The notes beneath the pieces were generated by a model that was not told the origin of the DNA, searched no databases, and worked only from the letters and a program-made list of their open reading frames with translations. 64,000 nucleotides of DNA. It comes from Nocardia transvalensis NBRC 15921. Lineage in GTDB: Bacteria > Actinomycetota > Actinomycetes > Mycobacteriales > Mycobacteriaceae. The translations under genes were made by a program, and so were the position numbers. Within the stretch, counting starts at the first letter, position 1; each line of letters begins with the position of its first letter. The stretch lies in the NCBI RefSeq assembly GCF_000308875.1, contig NZ_BAGL01000052.1, positions 186,001 to 250,000 of the forward strand. Direction: 5' to 3'. Shown here piece by piece: positions 34,967 through 43,632 of the stretch.

Positions 34967-36463
34967 GTGGCGAACCTGGTTCGGTATGTGGTGGGCGTGG
35001 TGGCGGCAGCGCTGCTCCTGGCGGTCCCGGGCGCCGGATTCGGGCCCGATCTCGCCCGAGCCGACTGGTTCTCGCACCAGCGGCTCGCCTGGCACGACTG
35101 CGAGGGCGGAAGTCCCGCCGGCGGCGAATGCGCGACGGTGCGCGTGCCGCTGGACTACGCGGATCCGTTCGGGCGCACGATCTCGGTCGCGATCTCCCGG
35201 GTCCCGGCCGCCGATCCCGGCCGCCGCCGAGGCGTGCTGCTGGCGAATCCCGGCGGGCCGGGCGCGTCCGGTCTCGACACCGTGGACCTGCTCGGTGACG
35301 TGCTGAGCCCGGACGTGCGGGCGCAATACGACCTCATCGGCATGGACCCCCGCGGCGTGGGCCGCTCCGACGGCGGGCGGAACTGCGGCTGGCCGGTCGG
35401 CGAGATGGTGCACTCGGCGGGCGTCGGCCTGTCCGGATTCCTGCACGACACCGGCGAGGCCGCCGCCATGGCCAGCGGATGCGTACTCGGCGACCCGGTT
35501 CTCGCGCGACAGCTCACCACCCGCAATACCGCGCGCGATATGGATGTCGTCCGCACCGCGCTCGGCGAATCCGCCCTCAGCTACTTCGGCGTCTCGTACG
35601 GCACCTATCTCGGCGCGGTCTACACGCAGATGTTCCCGGAGCACAGCGATCGCATGGTCTTCGACAGCTCGATCGATCCGCGGCGGTATTGGGAAGGGCT
35701 GGTACAGGATTGGGGTCCGGCCGACGAGACGGCCCTCGACGACTGGGCGGGCTGGGCCGCCACCCGCGACGAGACGTACCACTTCGGGACCACCGCGCCG
35801 GACGTGCGCCGCACCGTCGAGGACCTCATCGCGGCGGCCGAACGGGAGCCGATCGTCCTCGACGACTTCCGCATCGACGACCACTGGCTGCCGTTCATCC
35901 TGCACAACCTGCTCAACAACTTCCGATCGAACGAAGGGCTGGCCGACGTCGTGCGGGAGATCGCCGACGCGGCCGGTCATCCGCCCGCCACCGCGCACGG
36001 GCCGCGGCTGCAGGCCGTGCTGGAATCGCTACGCGACGGGGAGAATTCGGCGCTCGCGTTCATCGCCTGCGGTGACGCCGCGGCGCCGGCCGATCCGCGG
36101 TGGTACTGGGACGGCATCGAGGCCGCGCGGCCCACCCAGCCGGTCTTCGGGGCGATGGCCAACAACATCCAGCCCTGCGCCTTCTGGCCCCGCCCGGCCG
36201 AACCCGCGACCGAGGTGCGCAATGCGGTCCCGGCGCTGCTGGTCCAGGCGACCGGCGATCCGCGCACGCCCTACGCGCACGGCGTCGGGCTGCACCGGGA
36301 CCTGACCGCCTCGCGACTCGCCACGCTGCGCGACGTCCGCATCCACATGACCTTCCGGCCCGGGCTGAGCAGCTGCGTCAACGACACCATCAACACCTAC
36401 TACGGCACCGGCAGCCTCCCCGCCACCGACATCGTGTGCGAGGCGGACCCACCGCCGCAATAG
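34967..36463 (+). CDS. Secreted alpha/beta hydrolase of the Tap (tripeptidyl aminopeptidase) family
   Basis: An N-terminal signal peptide (LVRYVVGVVAAALLLAVPGAG) precedes a mature domain that begins WHDCEGGSPAGGECATVRVPLDY. The oxyanion loop NPGGPGASG and nucleophile elbow SYFGVSYGTYLG (Ser in GVSYG) are present, as is the acid residue in QATGDPRTPY. The C-terminal Cys pair pattern SSCVNDTINTYYGTGSLP matches the family, but the usual GHG with the catalytic His before it is not evident. The start is a GTG at 34967. It is divergent from the glycosyltransferase. Confidence 0.82.
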   Translation: MANLVRYVVGVVAAALLLAVPGAGFGPDLARADWFSHQRLAWHDCEGGSPAGGECATVRVPLDYADPFGRTISVAISRVPAADPGRRRGVLLANPGGPGASGLDTVDLLGDVLSPDVRAQYDLIGMDPRGVGRSDGGRNCGWPVGEMVHSAGVGLSGFLHDTGEAAAMASGCVLGDPVLARQLTTRNTARDMDVVRTALGESALSYFGVSYGTYLGAVYTQMFPEHSDRMVFDSSIDPRRYWEGLVQDWGPADETALDDWAGWAATRDETYHFGTTAPDVRRTVEDLIAAAEREPIVLDDFRIDDHWLPFILHNLLNNFRSNEGLADVVREIADAAGHPPATAHGPRLQAVLESLRDGENSALAFIACGDAAAPADPRWYWDGIEAARPTQPVFGAMANNIQPCAFWPRPAEPATEVRNAVPALLVQATGDPRTPYAHGVGLHRDLTASRLATLRDVRIHMTFRPGLSSCVNDTINTYYGTGSLPATDIVCEADPPPQ

Positions 36464-36475
36464 CTTTCGCGGCGC

Positions 36476-36853
36476 TCAGGCCGGACGCGCCTCCAGGTAG
36501 TACTCGGCGCCGACCGCTCCCAGCATCTGCCGGACACCCACCGGGGCCCAGCTCGCCCGCGCGTCGTGACGCACCTGCGGATCGCGCACTGTGACGGCGC
36601 GCCCGCCGATCTCCAGCTCGAATTCCCCGGCGGCGAGGATGTTCTTCAGCCAATCCACGTTCCGGCCGTAGGTGAGCCCGATGCGATAGACGCCGTCCTG
36701 GGTGAATACGGTCACCGGCGTCCGGTACACCCGCCCCGACTTCCGCCCGGTGTGCACGATCATCGCCAGCCCGGGCGTGCGCCCGGCCACCAGGCCCGCG
36801 ACCCGGTTGGTGACCCGCCGATTGAACCTCGCCAGCCCCTGCGGCAGCGGCAT
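36476..36853 (-). CDS. Deazaflavin (F420)-dependent nitroreductase family protein
   Basis: The 125-residue protein has the split beta-barrel pattern of Ddn-like enzymes: GLAMIVHTGRKSGRVYRTPV, GVYRIGLTYGRNVDWLKNI and AGEFELEIGGRAV. These proteins bind F420 and reduce quinones or nitro compounds in actinobacteria. The ATG at 36853 follows AGGGG at good spacing. It is convergent with the secreted hydrolase, 12 bp apart. Confidence 0.85.
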   Translation of the reverse strand: MPLPQGLARFNRRVTNRVAGLVAGRTPGLAMIVHTGRKSGRVYRTPVTVFTQDGVYRIGLTYGRNVDWLKNILAAGEFELEIGGRAVTVRDPQVRHDARASWAPVGVRQMLGAVGAEYYLEARPA

Positions 36854-36894
36854 GAGCGTCCCCTCTCGGATGTGCCTGCGCAGCACAGGCTACG

Positions 36895-37070
36895 CCCACC
36901 ACCCCCACTCCGCCCCCATTCCCCCCAACCGATACCTCCCCGTACCCGAACCCTCATCTCCCCCAACCACATTCACCCCACCCACCACATCCCCGGCCCA
37001 CACCCACAACACCCTGCCCGTCACACACGCCCCACAACCCGACCTCGACCACGCCCGGGACAGCCCCGGT
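36895..37070. other. Strongly strand-asymmetric C-rich tract
   Basis: About 175 bp in which the plus strand is mostly C and A with very few G, with many runs of 3-6 C. No gene is supported in it. The minus strand is therefore G-rich and could form quadruplexes. It joins directly to the 51-bp repeat array. Confidence 0.7.
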
Positions 37071-37074
37071 CCCC

Positions 37075-37320
37075 ACAGTCGCCGCCGTAAGCGCTCTGTG
37101 GCACCATTCGCAAACCCGCCCTCACAGCGGCTGCCGCCGTGAACGTTCAAGCCCACCATCCGCAGAGCCGCCCCACAGCAGTTGCCGCCGCAACCGTGCA
37201 AGCGCACCCTTCGCAGCCCCACCCCACAGCGGCTGCCGCCGTGAACGTACAAGGGCACCGTTCACAGACCCGGCCCCACAGTGGTTGCCGCCGTGCGGTT
37301 CAGGGGTGCCATTCGCGGAG
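37075..37320. repeat. About 51-bp minisatellite, five imperfect copies
   Basis: Units begin with ACAG at 37075, 37125, 37176, 37227 and 37279, giving periods of 50-52 bp. Shared landmarks in each unit are TGCCGCCG and a later CATTCGCAG-like box. The last copy runs over the 3' end of pxpC (stop at 37300). Open frames across it on both strands are by-products of the repeat. Confidence 0.85.
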
Positions 37321-38217
37321 GCGGATCTGTTGGCCAGGGCGGACCTGGGCGAGGAGGTCTACGTCAGGGTCGATCACCGTGCCTACGACCGGGTAGCCGC
37401 CGGTGATCGGGTGGTCGGCGAGGAAGACGACGGGCTGGCCGGACGGGGGGACCTGGACCGCGCCGAGCGGCATGCCCTCGGTGGGGAGTTCCGCGTCGTC
37501 GACCCGGGTCAGGCGGGGGCCGTTGCCGACGCGGTCGAGGCGTACGCCGACGCGGTCGGTCTCGGTGGATGCCTGCCAGTATCCGGCGAACAGGTCCGCG
37601 GGGCGGCGGAACCAGTCGTCCCGGGGGCCGAGCCGGACCCGCACCGTCACGGGATCGGTTGTCAGCGTGGCGATCGGGGCGACGTCGACCGACGGCCAGG
37701 CCCGCGGTGCGGGGCCGATCGGCAGTACGTCCCCTGCCGAGAGTGGTTCGGGGCCGAGGCCGGCGAGGGTGTCGCGGCTGCGTGACCCGAGCACCGGCGG
37801 CACATCGATTCCGCCCCGCACGGCCACGTAGCACCGCAGCCCGGCCTCGGCGAACCCCAGTTCCAGCCGCTGCCCCTCGTCCAGGTACACCACCGACGCC
37901 CGCGCCTCGGGCCGCCCGTCCACGCTCAGGGGCGCGGGCGCTCCCGTCACCGCGACGACCGCCGGCTCGGCGAACTCCAGCCGCAGCCCGCCCAGCGCGC
38001 ATTCGAGGGCCGCCGCCGACTCCGGATTGCCGACGAGCCGGTTGGCCAGCGCGAACGAACGCCGGTCCGCCGCACCGGACACCCCGACGCCCGCGTGGAA
38101 CCAGCCCGGCCGCCCGAAATCCTGGATCGTGCTGAACAGGCCGGGCGCCAGCACGCGCACCGATGCGCCGCCTTCCCGCCGCCTACGCCGGATATCGTGT
38201 GCCGTCAGGGATTTCAT
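37300..38217 (-). CDS. pxpC: 5-oxoprolinase subunit C (biotin-dependent carboxyltransferase-like)
   Basis: The 305-residue protein has the family opening VRVLAPGLFSTIQDFGRPGW and ends with VFLADHPITGGYPVVGTVI and PGQQIRLREW. With PxpA and PxpB it forms the ATP-dependent 5-oxoprolinase that opens pyroglutamate to glutamate. The ATG overlaps the pxpB stop by 4 bp. The 3' end lies in a minisatellite, so its last codons may vary between strains. Confidence 0.9.
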   Translation of the reverse strand: MKSLTAHDIRRRRREGGASVRVLAPGLFSTIQDFGRPGWFHAGVGVSGAADRRSFALANRLVGNPESAAALECALGGLRLEFAEPAVVAVTGAPAPLSVDGRPEARASVVYLDEGQRLELGFAEAGLRCYVAVRGGIDVPPVLGSRSRDTLAGLGPEPLSAGDVLPIGPAPRAWPSVDVAPIATLTTDPVTVRVRLGPRDDWFRRPADLFAGYWQASTETDRVGVRLDRVGNGPRLTRVDDAELPTEGMPLGAVQVPPSGQPVVFLADHPITGGYPVVGTVIDPDVDLLAQVRPGQQIRLREWHP

Positions 38218-38849
38218 GACTCCTCCTGGACGAACCGGACGCGCGCCCCCGGCCGCAACAACGCCGGTTCGGACCGCGCGAGATCCCACATCCGCACGGT
38301 CGTGGTGCCGATGAGACGCCAGCCGCCGGGCGTGCTGCGCGGGTACACCGCGCTGTACCCGCCCGCGAGCGCGACCGACCCGGCCGGCACCGCCGTGCGC
38401 GACCGGTCGTGCCGCGGGACCGGCAGCTTCGCCTCGGGCGATTCGAGATATCCGAATCCGGGCGCGAATCCGATGAAGGCGCAGCGCCATTCGGACGCGG
38501 TATGCCGCGCGATCAGCTCCTGTTCCGAAATACCCAGCAGCGCCGCGGTTCCCGCGAGATCCGCACCGTCGTAGCGCACCGGGACGAGCAGCGGCTCCGA
38601 CTCGTCACCGGATGCCTCCCGCCGCGTCACCACGGCCTCTGCCAGCCGCCGCAGCCGCGCCTCCACCTTCTCCACCCGCGCCCGCGCGTCCAGCGTGACG
38701 AGTACCGTGCGCGCCGCGGGCAGATGGTCGAGGACGTCCTCCACCGGCTGACGGCGCAGCTCGTCCACCATCCCGGCCAACAGGTCCGCGTCGTCGGGCA
38801 CGAGCAGCAGCGCCCGGTCACCCGCGGGCAGGATGCGTAGCCCGCTCAC
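38214..38849 (-). CDS. pxpB: 5-oxoprolinase subunit B
   Basis: The 211-residue protein begins LRILPAGDRALLLVP and holds the family core CAFIGFAPGFGYLE and AVYPRSTPGGWRLIGTT. It is homologous to the N-terminal part of KipI-type proteins and forms a complex with PxpC. It overlaps pxpA and pxpC by 4 bp at each end. Confidence 0.9.
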   Translation of the reverse strand: MSGLRILPAGDRALLLVPDDADLLAGMVDELRRQPVEDVLDHLPAARTVLVTLDARARVEKVEARLRRLAEAVVTRREASGDESEPLLVPVRYDGADLAGTAALLGISEQELIARHTASEWRCAFIGFAPGFGYLESPEAKLPVPRHDRSRTAVPAGSVALAGGYSAVYPRSTPGGWRLIGTTTVRMWDLARSEPALLRPGARVRFVQEES

Positions 38850-39601
38850 GCGAACGCCTCGATCTCGATACCCTTGCCCGCCAGCGCATCCCGGATCGAT
38901 CGGGCCATCGCGACCGCGCCGGGCGAATCGCCGTGCACGCAGAGGCTACGGGCGGGAACCGGCACCCGGCCGCCGTCGATATCCTCGGTCGCCCCGTCGA
39001 CCGCGATCGATATCGCCTGCGCCAGTGCCGATTCCTCGTCCAGCACGCTTCCCGGCGTACCGCGCGACACCAGGGCGCCGGCCGGGGTGTAGGCGCGATC
39101 GGCGAAACCCTCGGCGTGGAAATCGATTCCGGCCGCCGCCGCGGCCGCCGCCAGCTCCGATCCGGGCAGGCCCAGCAGGGCGAGCCCGCCGTGCACTGCC
39201 GCCGCGCCCGCCACCGCGTCGGCGATCGCTCGGTCGGCCGATGCCGCGTGGTACAGCGCCCCATGGGGTTTCACGTACCGGACCCGGTCCCCCGCCGCCC
39301 GCGCGAACGCGTCCAGCGCCCCGATCTGATACAGGCATTCGTCGGCCAGTTCGCGCGGCGGCACCGCCATCGCGCGCCGCCCGAATCCGGCGAGGTCGCG
39401 GTAGGAGATGTGGGCGCCGATGCACACCCCGCGCGCCACCGCCAGCTCGCAGGTCCGGCGCATGATGGCCGGATCGCCCGCATGGAAGCCGCACGCGATG
39501 TTGGCGCTGGTGACGACCTCCAGCAGGGCGGCGTCGTCGCCCATCGACCAGGCTCCGAAACCCTCGCCGAGATCACTGTTCAGATCGATCATCGCATTCA
39601 C
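38846..39601 (-). CDS. pxpA: 5-oxoprolinase subunit A (LamB/YcsF family)
   Basis: The 251-residue protein starts IDLNSDLGEGFGAWSMGDD, then SANIACGFHAGDPAIMRRT, GAHISYRDLAGFGRR and RYVKPHGALYH, the full set of LamB/YcsF motifs. It works with PxpBC on 5-oxoproline. It lies 21 bp downstream of an MFS transporter that probably imports the substrate. Confidence 0.92.
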   Translation of the reverse strand: MNAMIDLNSDLGEGFGAWSMGDDAALLEVVTSANIACGFHAGDPAIMRRTCELAVARGVCIGAHISYRDLAGFGRRAMAVPPRELADECLYQIGALDAFARAAGDRVRYVKPHGALYHAASADRAIADAVAGAAAVHGGLALLGLPGSELAAAAAAAGIDFHAEGFADRAYTPAGALVSRGTPGSVLDEESALAQAISIAVDGATEDIDGGRVPVPARSLCVHGDSPGAVAMARSIRDALAGKGIEIEAFA

Positions 39602-39622
39602 CGCCTCGCGAAAGAGTGTGTC

Positions 39623-40957
39623 TCACACCAGTTCCCGGCCGCGCGTCTCCGGCAGCCCGAACAGGGCCAGGACCGCCAGCGCGTAGCCCAGCGCCCCGAA
39701 CAGCATGGCGCCCGCCAGCCCCAGCGTCGTCGAGGCCAGGTAGCCGACCACGGTCGGGAACACCGCGCCCACCCCGCGGCCGAGGTTGTAGGTGAACCCC
39801 TGCCCCGTGCCGCGGGACTCGGTCGGATACAGCTCCGCCAAGTATGACCCGAAGCCGGAGAAGATGGCCGAGGTGGAGAAACCCAGCGGAAATCCGAGCA
39901 CCAGCACCAACGCGTTCGCGCCCTCGGGAACACCCGTGTAGGCGACCATGAACACCACCGACAGCACCGCGAACAGCTGGATGGTGCGCTTGCGGCCGAG
40001 CCGGTCGGTGAGCACGCCACCGGTGACGTACCCCAGGAACGCCCCGCCGATCAGGAAGAACAGGTACCCGCCGGTGCCGACCACATCCAGATCGCGGCTC
40101 TTCTTCAGATACGTCGGCAGCCAGGTCGCCAGCGTGTAGTACCCACCCTGCACACCCGTGGCCATCAGTCCCGCGAACACCGTGGTCCGCAGCAACTCCG
40201 GACCGAAGATCGCCCCGAACCCGCCGCGCCTCGACGCGCCCTCCATTTTTCCGGCACGCTTTTGGCCGGAATCCACGGGAGACTCCGCCGCATGCTGGAG
40301 CTTCTCGGTGACCGCCTCGGCGTCGGTGACACTGCGGCGGACCCAGACGATCAGCAGGGCCGGGAGTGCGCCGGTGAAGAAGAGCACTCGCCAGGCCACC
40401 GATTCGTCGAACACCTGGAAGACCACCGTGTAGGCGCATACCGCCAGCCCCCAGCCGACCGCCCACGCGCTCTGCACGTAGGCCACGGCCCGGCCGCGAT
40501 ACTCCGGCTGGGCGTACTCGGCGACCAGGATCGCGCCGGCCGCCCACTCGCCGCCGAATCCGAGGCCCTGCAGCGCGCGGAACACCAGCAGCGATTCGAA
40601 ATTCCAGGCCAGCCCGCACAGGACCGTGAACACGGCGTACACCGCGATGGTCAGCTGCAGCGTGCGCACCCGCCCGATCCGGTCGGCCAGCACGCCGGCC
40701 AGCGCGCCACCCGCCGCCGACACCACCAGGGTGACGGTGGTGAGCAACCCCGACTGGCCGGTGCCGATGGCGAAGTACGACGCGATCGCGCCCAGCGACA
40801 GCGGCAGCACCTGGAAGTCGTAGGAATCCAGGCCGTAACCGCCGAACGCGCCGAAGAAGGCGCGCTTGCCGGTACCGCCCAGGGTGCGGAACCAGTCGAA
40901 GGCCCCGGCGCCCGGGCGGGACCGCGCGGAGACAGGGGTGGTGGGCATATCCGTCAT
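39623..40957 (-). CDS. MFS transporter of the 5-oxoprolinase operon
   Basis: The 444-residue protein has twelve predicted spans, the DRIGRVRT and DRLGRKRT loop motifs, and SYDFQVLPLSLG and GEWAAGAILVAEY, which place it near sialate/aromatic-acid and carboxylate transporters of the MFS. The long central loop (about residues 210-245) includes SGQKRAGK (230-237), encoded by a copy of the dispersed stem-loop element. As first gene of the pxpABC operon, it likely carries 5-oxoproline or a related acid. Transcription is probably controlled by the divergent GntR protein. Confidence 0.86.
   Translation of the reverse strand: MTDMPTTPVSARSRPGAGAFDWFRTLGGTGKRAFFGAFGGYGLDSYDFQVLPLSLGAIASYFAIGTGQSGLLTTVTLVVSAAGGALAGVLADRIGRVRTLQLTIAVYAVFTVLCGLAWNFESLLVFRALQGLGFGGEWAAGAILVAEYAQPEYRGRAVAYVQSAWAVGWGLAVCAYTVVFQVFDESVAWRVLFFTGALPALLIVWVRRSVTDAEAVTEKLQHAAESPVDSGQKRAGKMEGASRRGGFGAIFGPELLRTTVFAGLMATGVQGGYYTLATWLPTYLKKSRDLDVVGTGGYLFFLIGGAFLGYVTGGVLTDRLGRKRTIQLFAVLSVVFMVAYTGVPEGANALVLVLGFPLGFSTSAIFSGFGSYLAELYPTESRGTGQGFTYNLGRGVGAVFPTVVGYLASTTLGLAGAMLFGALGYALAVLALFGLPETRGRELV
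40251..40269. repeat. Dispersed stem-loop element inside the MFS gene
   Basis: On the minus strand the bases read CCGGCCAAAAGCGTGCCGG, identical in the shared part to the copies at 10029-10049 (one base different) and 14839-14859. It is in frame and encodes SGQKRAGK in the cytosolic loop of the transporter. Confidence 0.8.
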
Positions 40958-41003
40958 GATGACCCCCTAGGAGAGCGTGTGTGGCACAGGTCTCACTATA
41001 GAA

Positions 41004-41016
41004 ATCGTTGAACGAT
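41004..41016. promoter_or_regulatory. Candidate GntR operator between MFS-pxp operon and gntR
   Basis: ATCGTTGAACGAT is a perfect 13-bp palindrome around a central G. A second half-site, GGATCGTTCT, lies at 41034-41043. Both are in the 156-bp divergent region, so the site can govern both directions. Confidence 0.65.
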
Positions 41017-41113
41017 CCTGCAATACCACGACTGGATCGTTCTGGGATTCCACGGGCTGCGGGGTAGTCTCGGATTCGCACGTCCGGTCGGCAGGACCAG
41101 GAGGAGGACTTCG

Positions 41114-41818
41114 ATGACATCGGCGTCTGCCGGGAGCTACGCCTCGCTGGCCGCCCATCGCGACCGGCTCGATCGCGCCAGCCGCAGCGCGCAGGTCGCC
41201 GATATCGTGCGCGAGGGCATCCTGGACGGCGCGTTCCGGCCGGGCACGCGGCTGTCGGAGCCCGATATCTGTGCGGCGCTGAAGGTTTCGCGCAACACCC
41301 TGCGCGAGGCGTTCCGCACGCTCATCGAGGAGCGGCTGGTCGTGCACGAACTGAACCGCGGTGTGTTCGTGCGGATCCCGAGCGCCGAGGACGTGTCTGA
41401 GGTCTACCGGTGCCGCCGCGTCGTCGAATGCGCCGCCCTGCGCGACCATCCCCGCACCGGGGCCGATCTCGCGCCCGTGCGGGATATCCTCGAACGCGCC
41501 GATCGCGCTGCGGCACAGAACGATTGGACGGGGGTGGGCACCGCCGACGTCGATTTCCACCGCGCCGTCACCGCGCTGAACGAGAGCCGCCTGCTGGACG
41601 CGCTGATGTCGAACGTCTGGAACGAGCTGCGGCTGATCTTCCACGTGGTGGCCGATCCGAATGCCTTCCACCACCCGTACCTGCGCCGCAATCACGAGGT
41701 CTTCGACACCCTGGCGCGCGGCGACGCGGCGGCGGCCGCGGACATGCTGGCCGAGTACCTCGGCGATGCCGAGGCCCAGATCCTCGGTGCGTACGCAACC
41801 ATCGACCGGGAATACTGA
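41114..41818 (+). CDS. GntR (FadR subfamily) transcriptional regulator
   Basis: The 234-residue protein has a winged HTH (LSEPDICAALKVSRNTLREAFRTLIEERLVV) and an all-helical FCD ligand domain with the metal-binding pattern DVDFHRAV and later HH residues (NAFHHPYLRRNHEVFDTL, quoted in part). FCD regulators sense small organic acids, which fits control of the divergent MFS-pxpABC operon. The stop is 6 bp before a NUDIX gene, so both are probably on one transcript. Confidence 0.88.
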   Translation: MTSASAGSYASLAAHRDRLDRASRSAQVADIVREGILDGAFRPGTRLSEPDICAALKVSRNTLREAFRTLIEERLVVHELNRGVFVRIPSAEDVSEVYRCRRVVECAALRDHPRTGADLAPVRDILERADRAAAQNDWTGVGTADVDFHRAVTALNESRLLDALMSNVWNELRLIFHVVADPNAFHHPYLRRNHEVFDTLARGDAAAAADMLAEYLGDAEAQILGAYATIDREY

Positions 41819-41824
41819 GCGCCG

Positions 41825-42343
41825 ATGGGCGAGACGATCGCGGTGTACGACCGCGCGGGACGCGAGACCGGCAGCGCGCCGCGCTCGACGGTGTACGCCG
41901 AGGGCCTGTGGCACGCCAGCGCCGGGGTGCTGGTGCGCTCGCGCGACGGCGAGCGCCTCTACGTGCACCGCCGCACCGACACCAAGGCCGTGTTCGCGGG
42001 CATGCACGACTGCCTCGCCGGCGGTGTGCTGGGCCCCGGTGAGGATCCGGCCGAGGCGGCGGTGCGCGAACTGGCCGAGGAACTCGGCATCGTGCTCGAC
42101 CCCGGCGACGACCGCCCGCTACCGCTGGCCGGCACGTCCTGGGACGGCGAATGGCTCGGCGCGCCCATGCGCTGCCACCTGTTCGCCTACGAACTGCGCT
42201 ACGACGGTCCCCTCCGCCACCAGCCGGAGGAGATCGCCGACGGCTGGTGGTGGACCGACGTCGAACTCCGTGCCCACCTGGACGATCCGGAGTGGCCGTT
42301 CGTCCCGGACACGCGCGTGCTGATCCCCGATCTGCTCGCCTGA
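41825..42343 (+). CDS. NUDIX hydrolase
   Basis: The 172-residue protein contains a perfect NUDIX box GGVLGPGEDPAEAAVRELAE followed by ELGI (Gx5Ex7REUXEEXGU). The N-terminal MGETIAVYDRAGRETG and WHASAGVLV pattern is that of the IPP-isomerase-like/YfcD group. The substrate is a diphosphate-linked compound, not identifiable here. It is translationally close to the gntR gene. Confidence 0.88.
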   Translation: MGETIAVYDRAGRETGSAPRSTVYAEGLWHASAGVLVRSRDGERLYVHRRTDTKAVFAGMHDCLAGGVLGPGEDPAEAAVRELAEELGIVLDPGDDRPLPLAGTSWDGEWLGAPMRCHLFAYELRYDGPLRHQPEEIADGWWWTDVELRAHLDDPEWPFVPDTRVLIPDLLA

Positions 42344-42355
42344 CCGGGTTTCCGA

Positions 42356-42631
42356 TCAGATCCGGATGCCCTCCGAGTGCTTGCCGTCCGGGCAGCCCGC
42401 GTCGAGCGATGCGGCGCTCGTCGGCGGGATGGACCAGGTGACGGGCATATCGATCCACGAGCACACCACCGTGCCGGTGACGTTCTGCGTTTCGGGAGTG
42501 CTGTTGTAGCACAACGACTGCAGGCAGTAGACCCCCGCCGGAAGTTCGGCGGCGGCCGGTCCCCCGGCGGCCACGGCCACGGCCGCCAGACCCGTGCACA
42601 TCCCGGCCACGCCGGCTGCGATGCGGTTCAT
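42356..42631 (-). CDS. Small secreted protein, unknown function
   Basis: The 91-residue protein has a clear signal peptide (MNRIAAGVAGMCTGLAAVAV, then AAGGPAAA) with likely cleavage before ELPAGVYCLQS. Mature Cys residues in VYCLQSLCYN, VVCSW and AGCPDG could form two disulfides. GGAGTAGGG precedes the ATG at 42631. I do not recognise a family. It is convergent with the NUDIX gene. Confidence 0.7.
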   Translation of the reverse strand: MNRIAAGVAGMCTGLAAVAVAAGGPAAAELPAGVYCLQSLCYNSTPETQNVTGTVVCSWIDMPVTWSIPPTSAASLDAGCPDGKHSEGIRI

Positions 42632-42845
42632 CCCTACTCCGTTCTCGGCCGGCGTCCGGCGCCGGATCAGTGGGCGACGACGAGCGATGCGCCGCACACT
42701 GTAACTCCGATCCGGCGCCCGGAGCGGCAACTCCGCCGCCTGCCCCTATCGCCGATTCCCCGCTTCCCGCACCCGCGACGACCGGCCGTGGAATGATGCC
42801 GGGCGACCGTGCTCGATATCTCCGGAACCAAGGAGGCCCATCCCG

Positions 42846-43574
42846 GTGAACAGCGATCCGCAGCATCCCCGGCCCGATCTAGACCAGCCGCATCCCCCGA
42901 TTCGCAAGCAGCACAGAGCTTTGCGGCGGTTCGGTCTCCTCGCCGCCGGCGTGGCGATCGCCCTCCTCGTCACCGGGCGCACCTCGGCGGCGCCGGTCCC
43001 GCAGCACACCGCCGCCCCGGGATGCATGACCGCCTCGGACGCGCAGCCCAACGGGAAACAGTGGCCCGCCGAGCCCGGGATGACCATCGACGCCGGATTC
43101 CCCTACACCGCCACGCTGCAGACCAATTGCGGCGCGGTCACCCTCGATCTCGAGGCCTCGAAGGCGCCGCACACGGTCAACTCCTTCGCCTTCCTGTCCG
43201 GCGAGCAGTATTTCGACCACACCCGCTGCCACCGCCTGACCACCGACGGCATCTTCGTCCTGCAGTGCGGCGACCCGACCGGCACGGGCAGCGGCGGCCC
43301 CGGCTACAAGTTCGGTGACGAGAACCTGGAGGGCGCCGTCTATCCGGCGGGCACCGTCGCGATGGCCAACGCCGGGCCGAACACCAACGGCAGCCAGTTC
43401 TTCCTGGTGTACGCCGACAGTCAGCTGCCGGCCAAGTACACGCCGTTCGGCCGCATCACCGCCGGTATGGACGTGCTCCAGAACATCGCCGCGGGCGGCA
43501 CCAAGGACGGCTCGTCCGACGGCGCCCCCGCCACCGACATCGTCCTGGAATCCGTGACGGCCCAGCACAGCTGA
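42846..43574 (+). CDS. Membrane-anchored or secreted cyclophilin-type peptidyl-prolyl isomerase
   Basis: A basic N-terminus (RKQHRALRRFG) and one hydrophobic helix (LLAAGVAIALLVTG) lead to a cyclophilin domain with APHTVNSFAFLSGEQYFDHT, HRLTTDGIFVLQCGDPTGTG, and NTNGSQFFLVY. The active-site pattern FHRVI of cytosolic cyclophilins appears as CHRLT, as in mycobacterial PpiB. It should catalyse proline isomerisation outside the membrane. The GTG at 42846 is preceded by AAGGAGG. Total 242 residues. Confidence 0.88.
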   Translation: MNSDPQHPRPDLDQPHPPIRKQHRALRRFGLLAAGVAIALLVTGRTSAAPVPQHTAAPGCMTASDAQPNGKQWPAEPGMTIDAGFPYTATLQTNCGAVTLDLEASKAPHTVNSFAFLSGEQYFDHTRCHRLTTDGIFVLQCGDPTGTGSGGPGYKFGDENLEGAVYPAGTVAMANAGPNTNGSQFFLVYADSQLPAKYTPFGRITAGMDVLQNIAAGGTKDGSSDGAPATDIVLESVTAQHS

Positions 43575-43584
43575 GCCCCGCGTC

Positions 43585-43621
43585 CGCGGCCCGGCAGATG
43601 TCCAACCTGCCGGGCCGCGGA
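43585..43621. terminator. Bidirectional stem-loop terminator
   Basis: A perfect 14-bp inverted repeat (43585-43598 and 43608-43621, arms CCGCGGCCCGGCAG) around a 9-nt loop lies between two convergent genes, 11 bp after the cyclophilin stop and 11 bp before the glycosyltransferase stop. Confidence 0.85.
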
Positions 43622-43632
43622 TGTGATTCCGG

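Noticed and set aside
36890..37396. Gly/Cys-rich and His/Pro-rich small proteins across the minisatellite
   Set aside because: Frames are open on both strands because of the repeat composition; there is no ribosome site and no known family.
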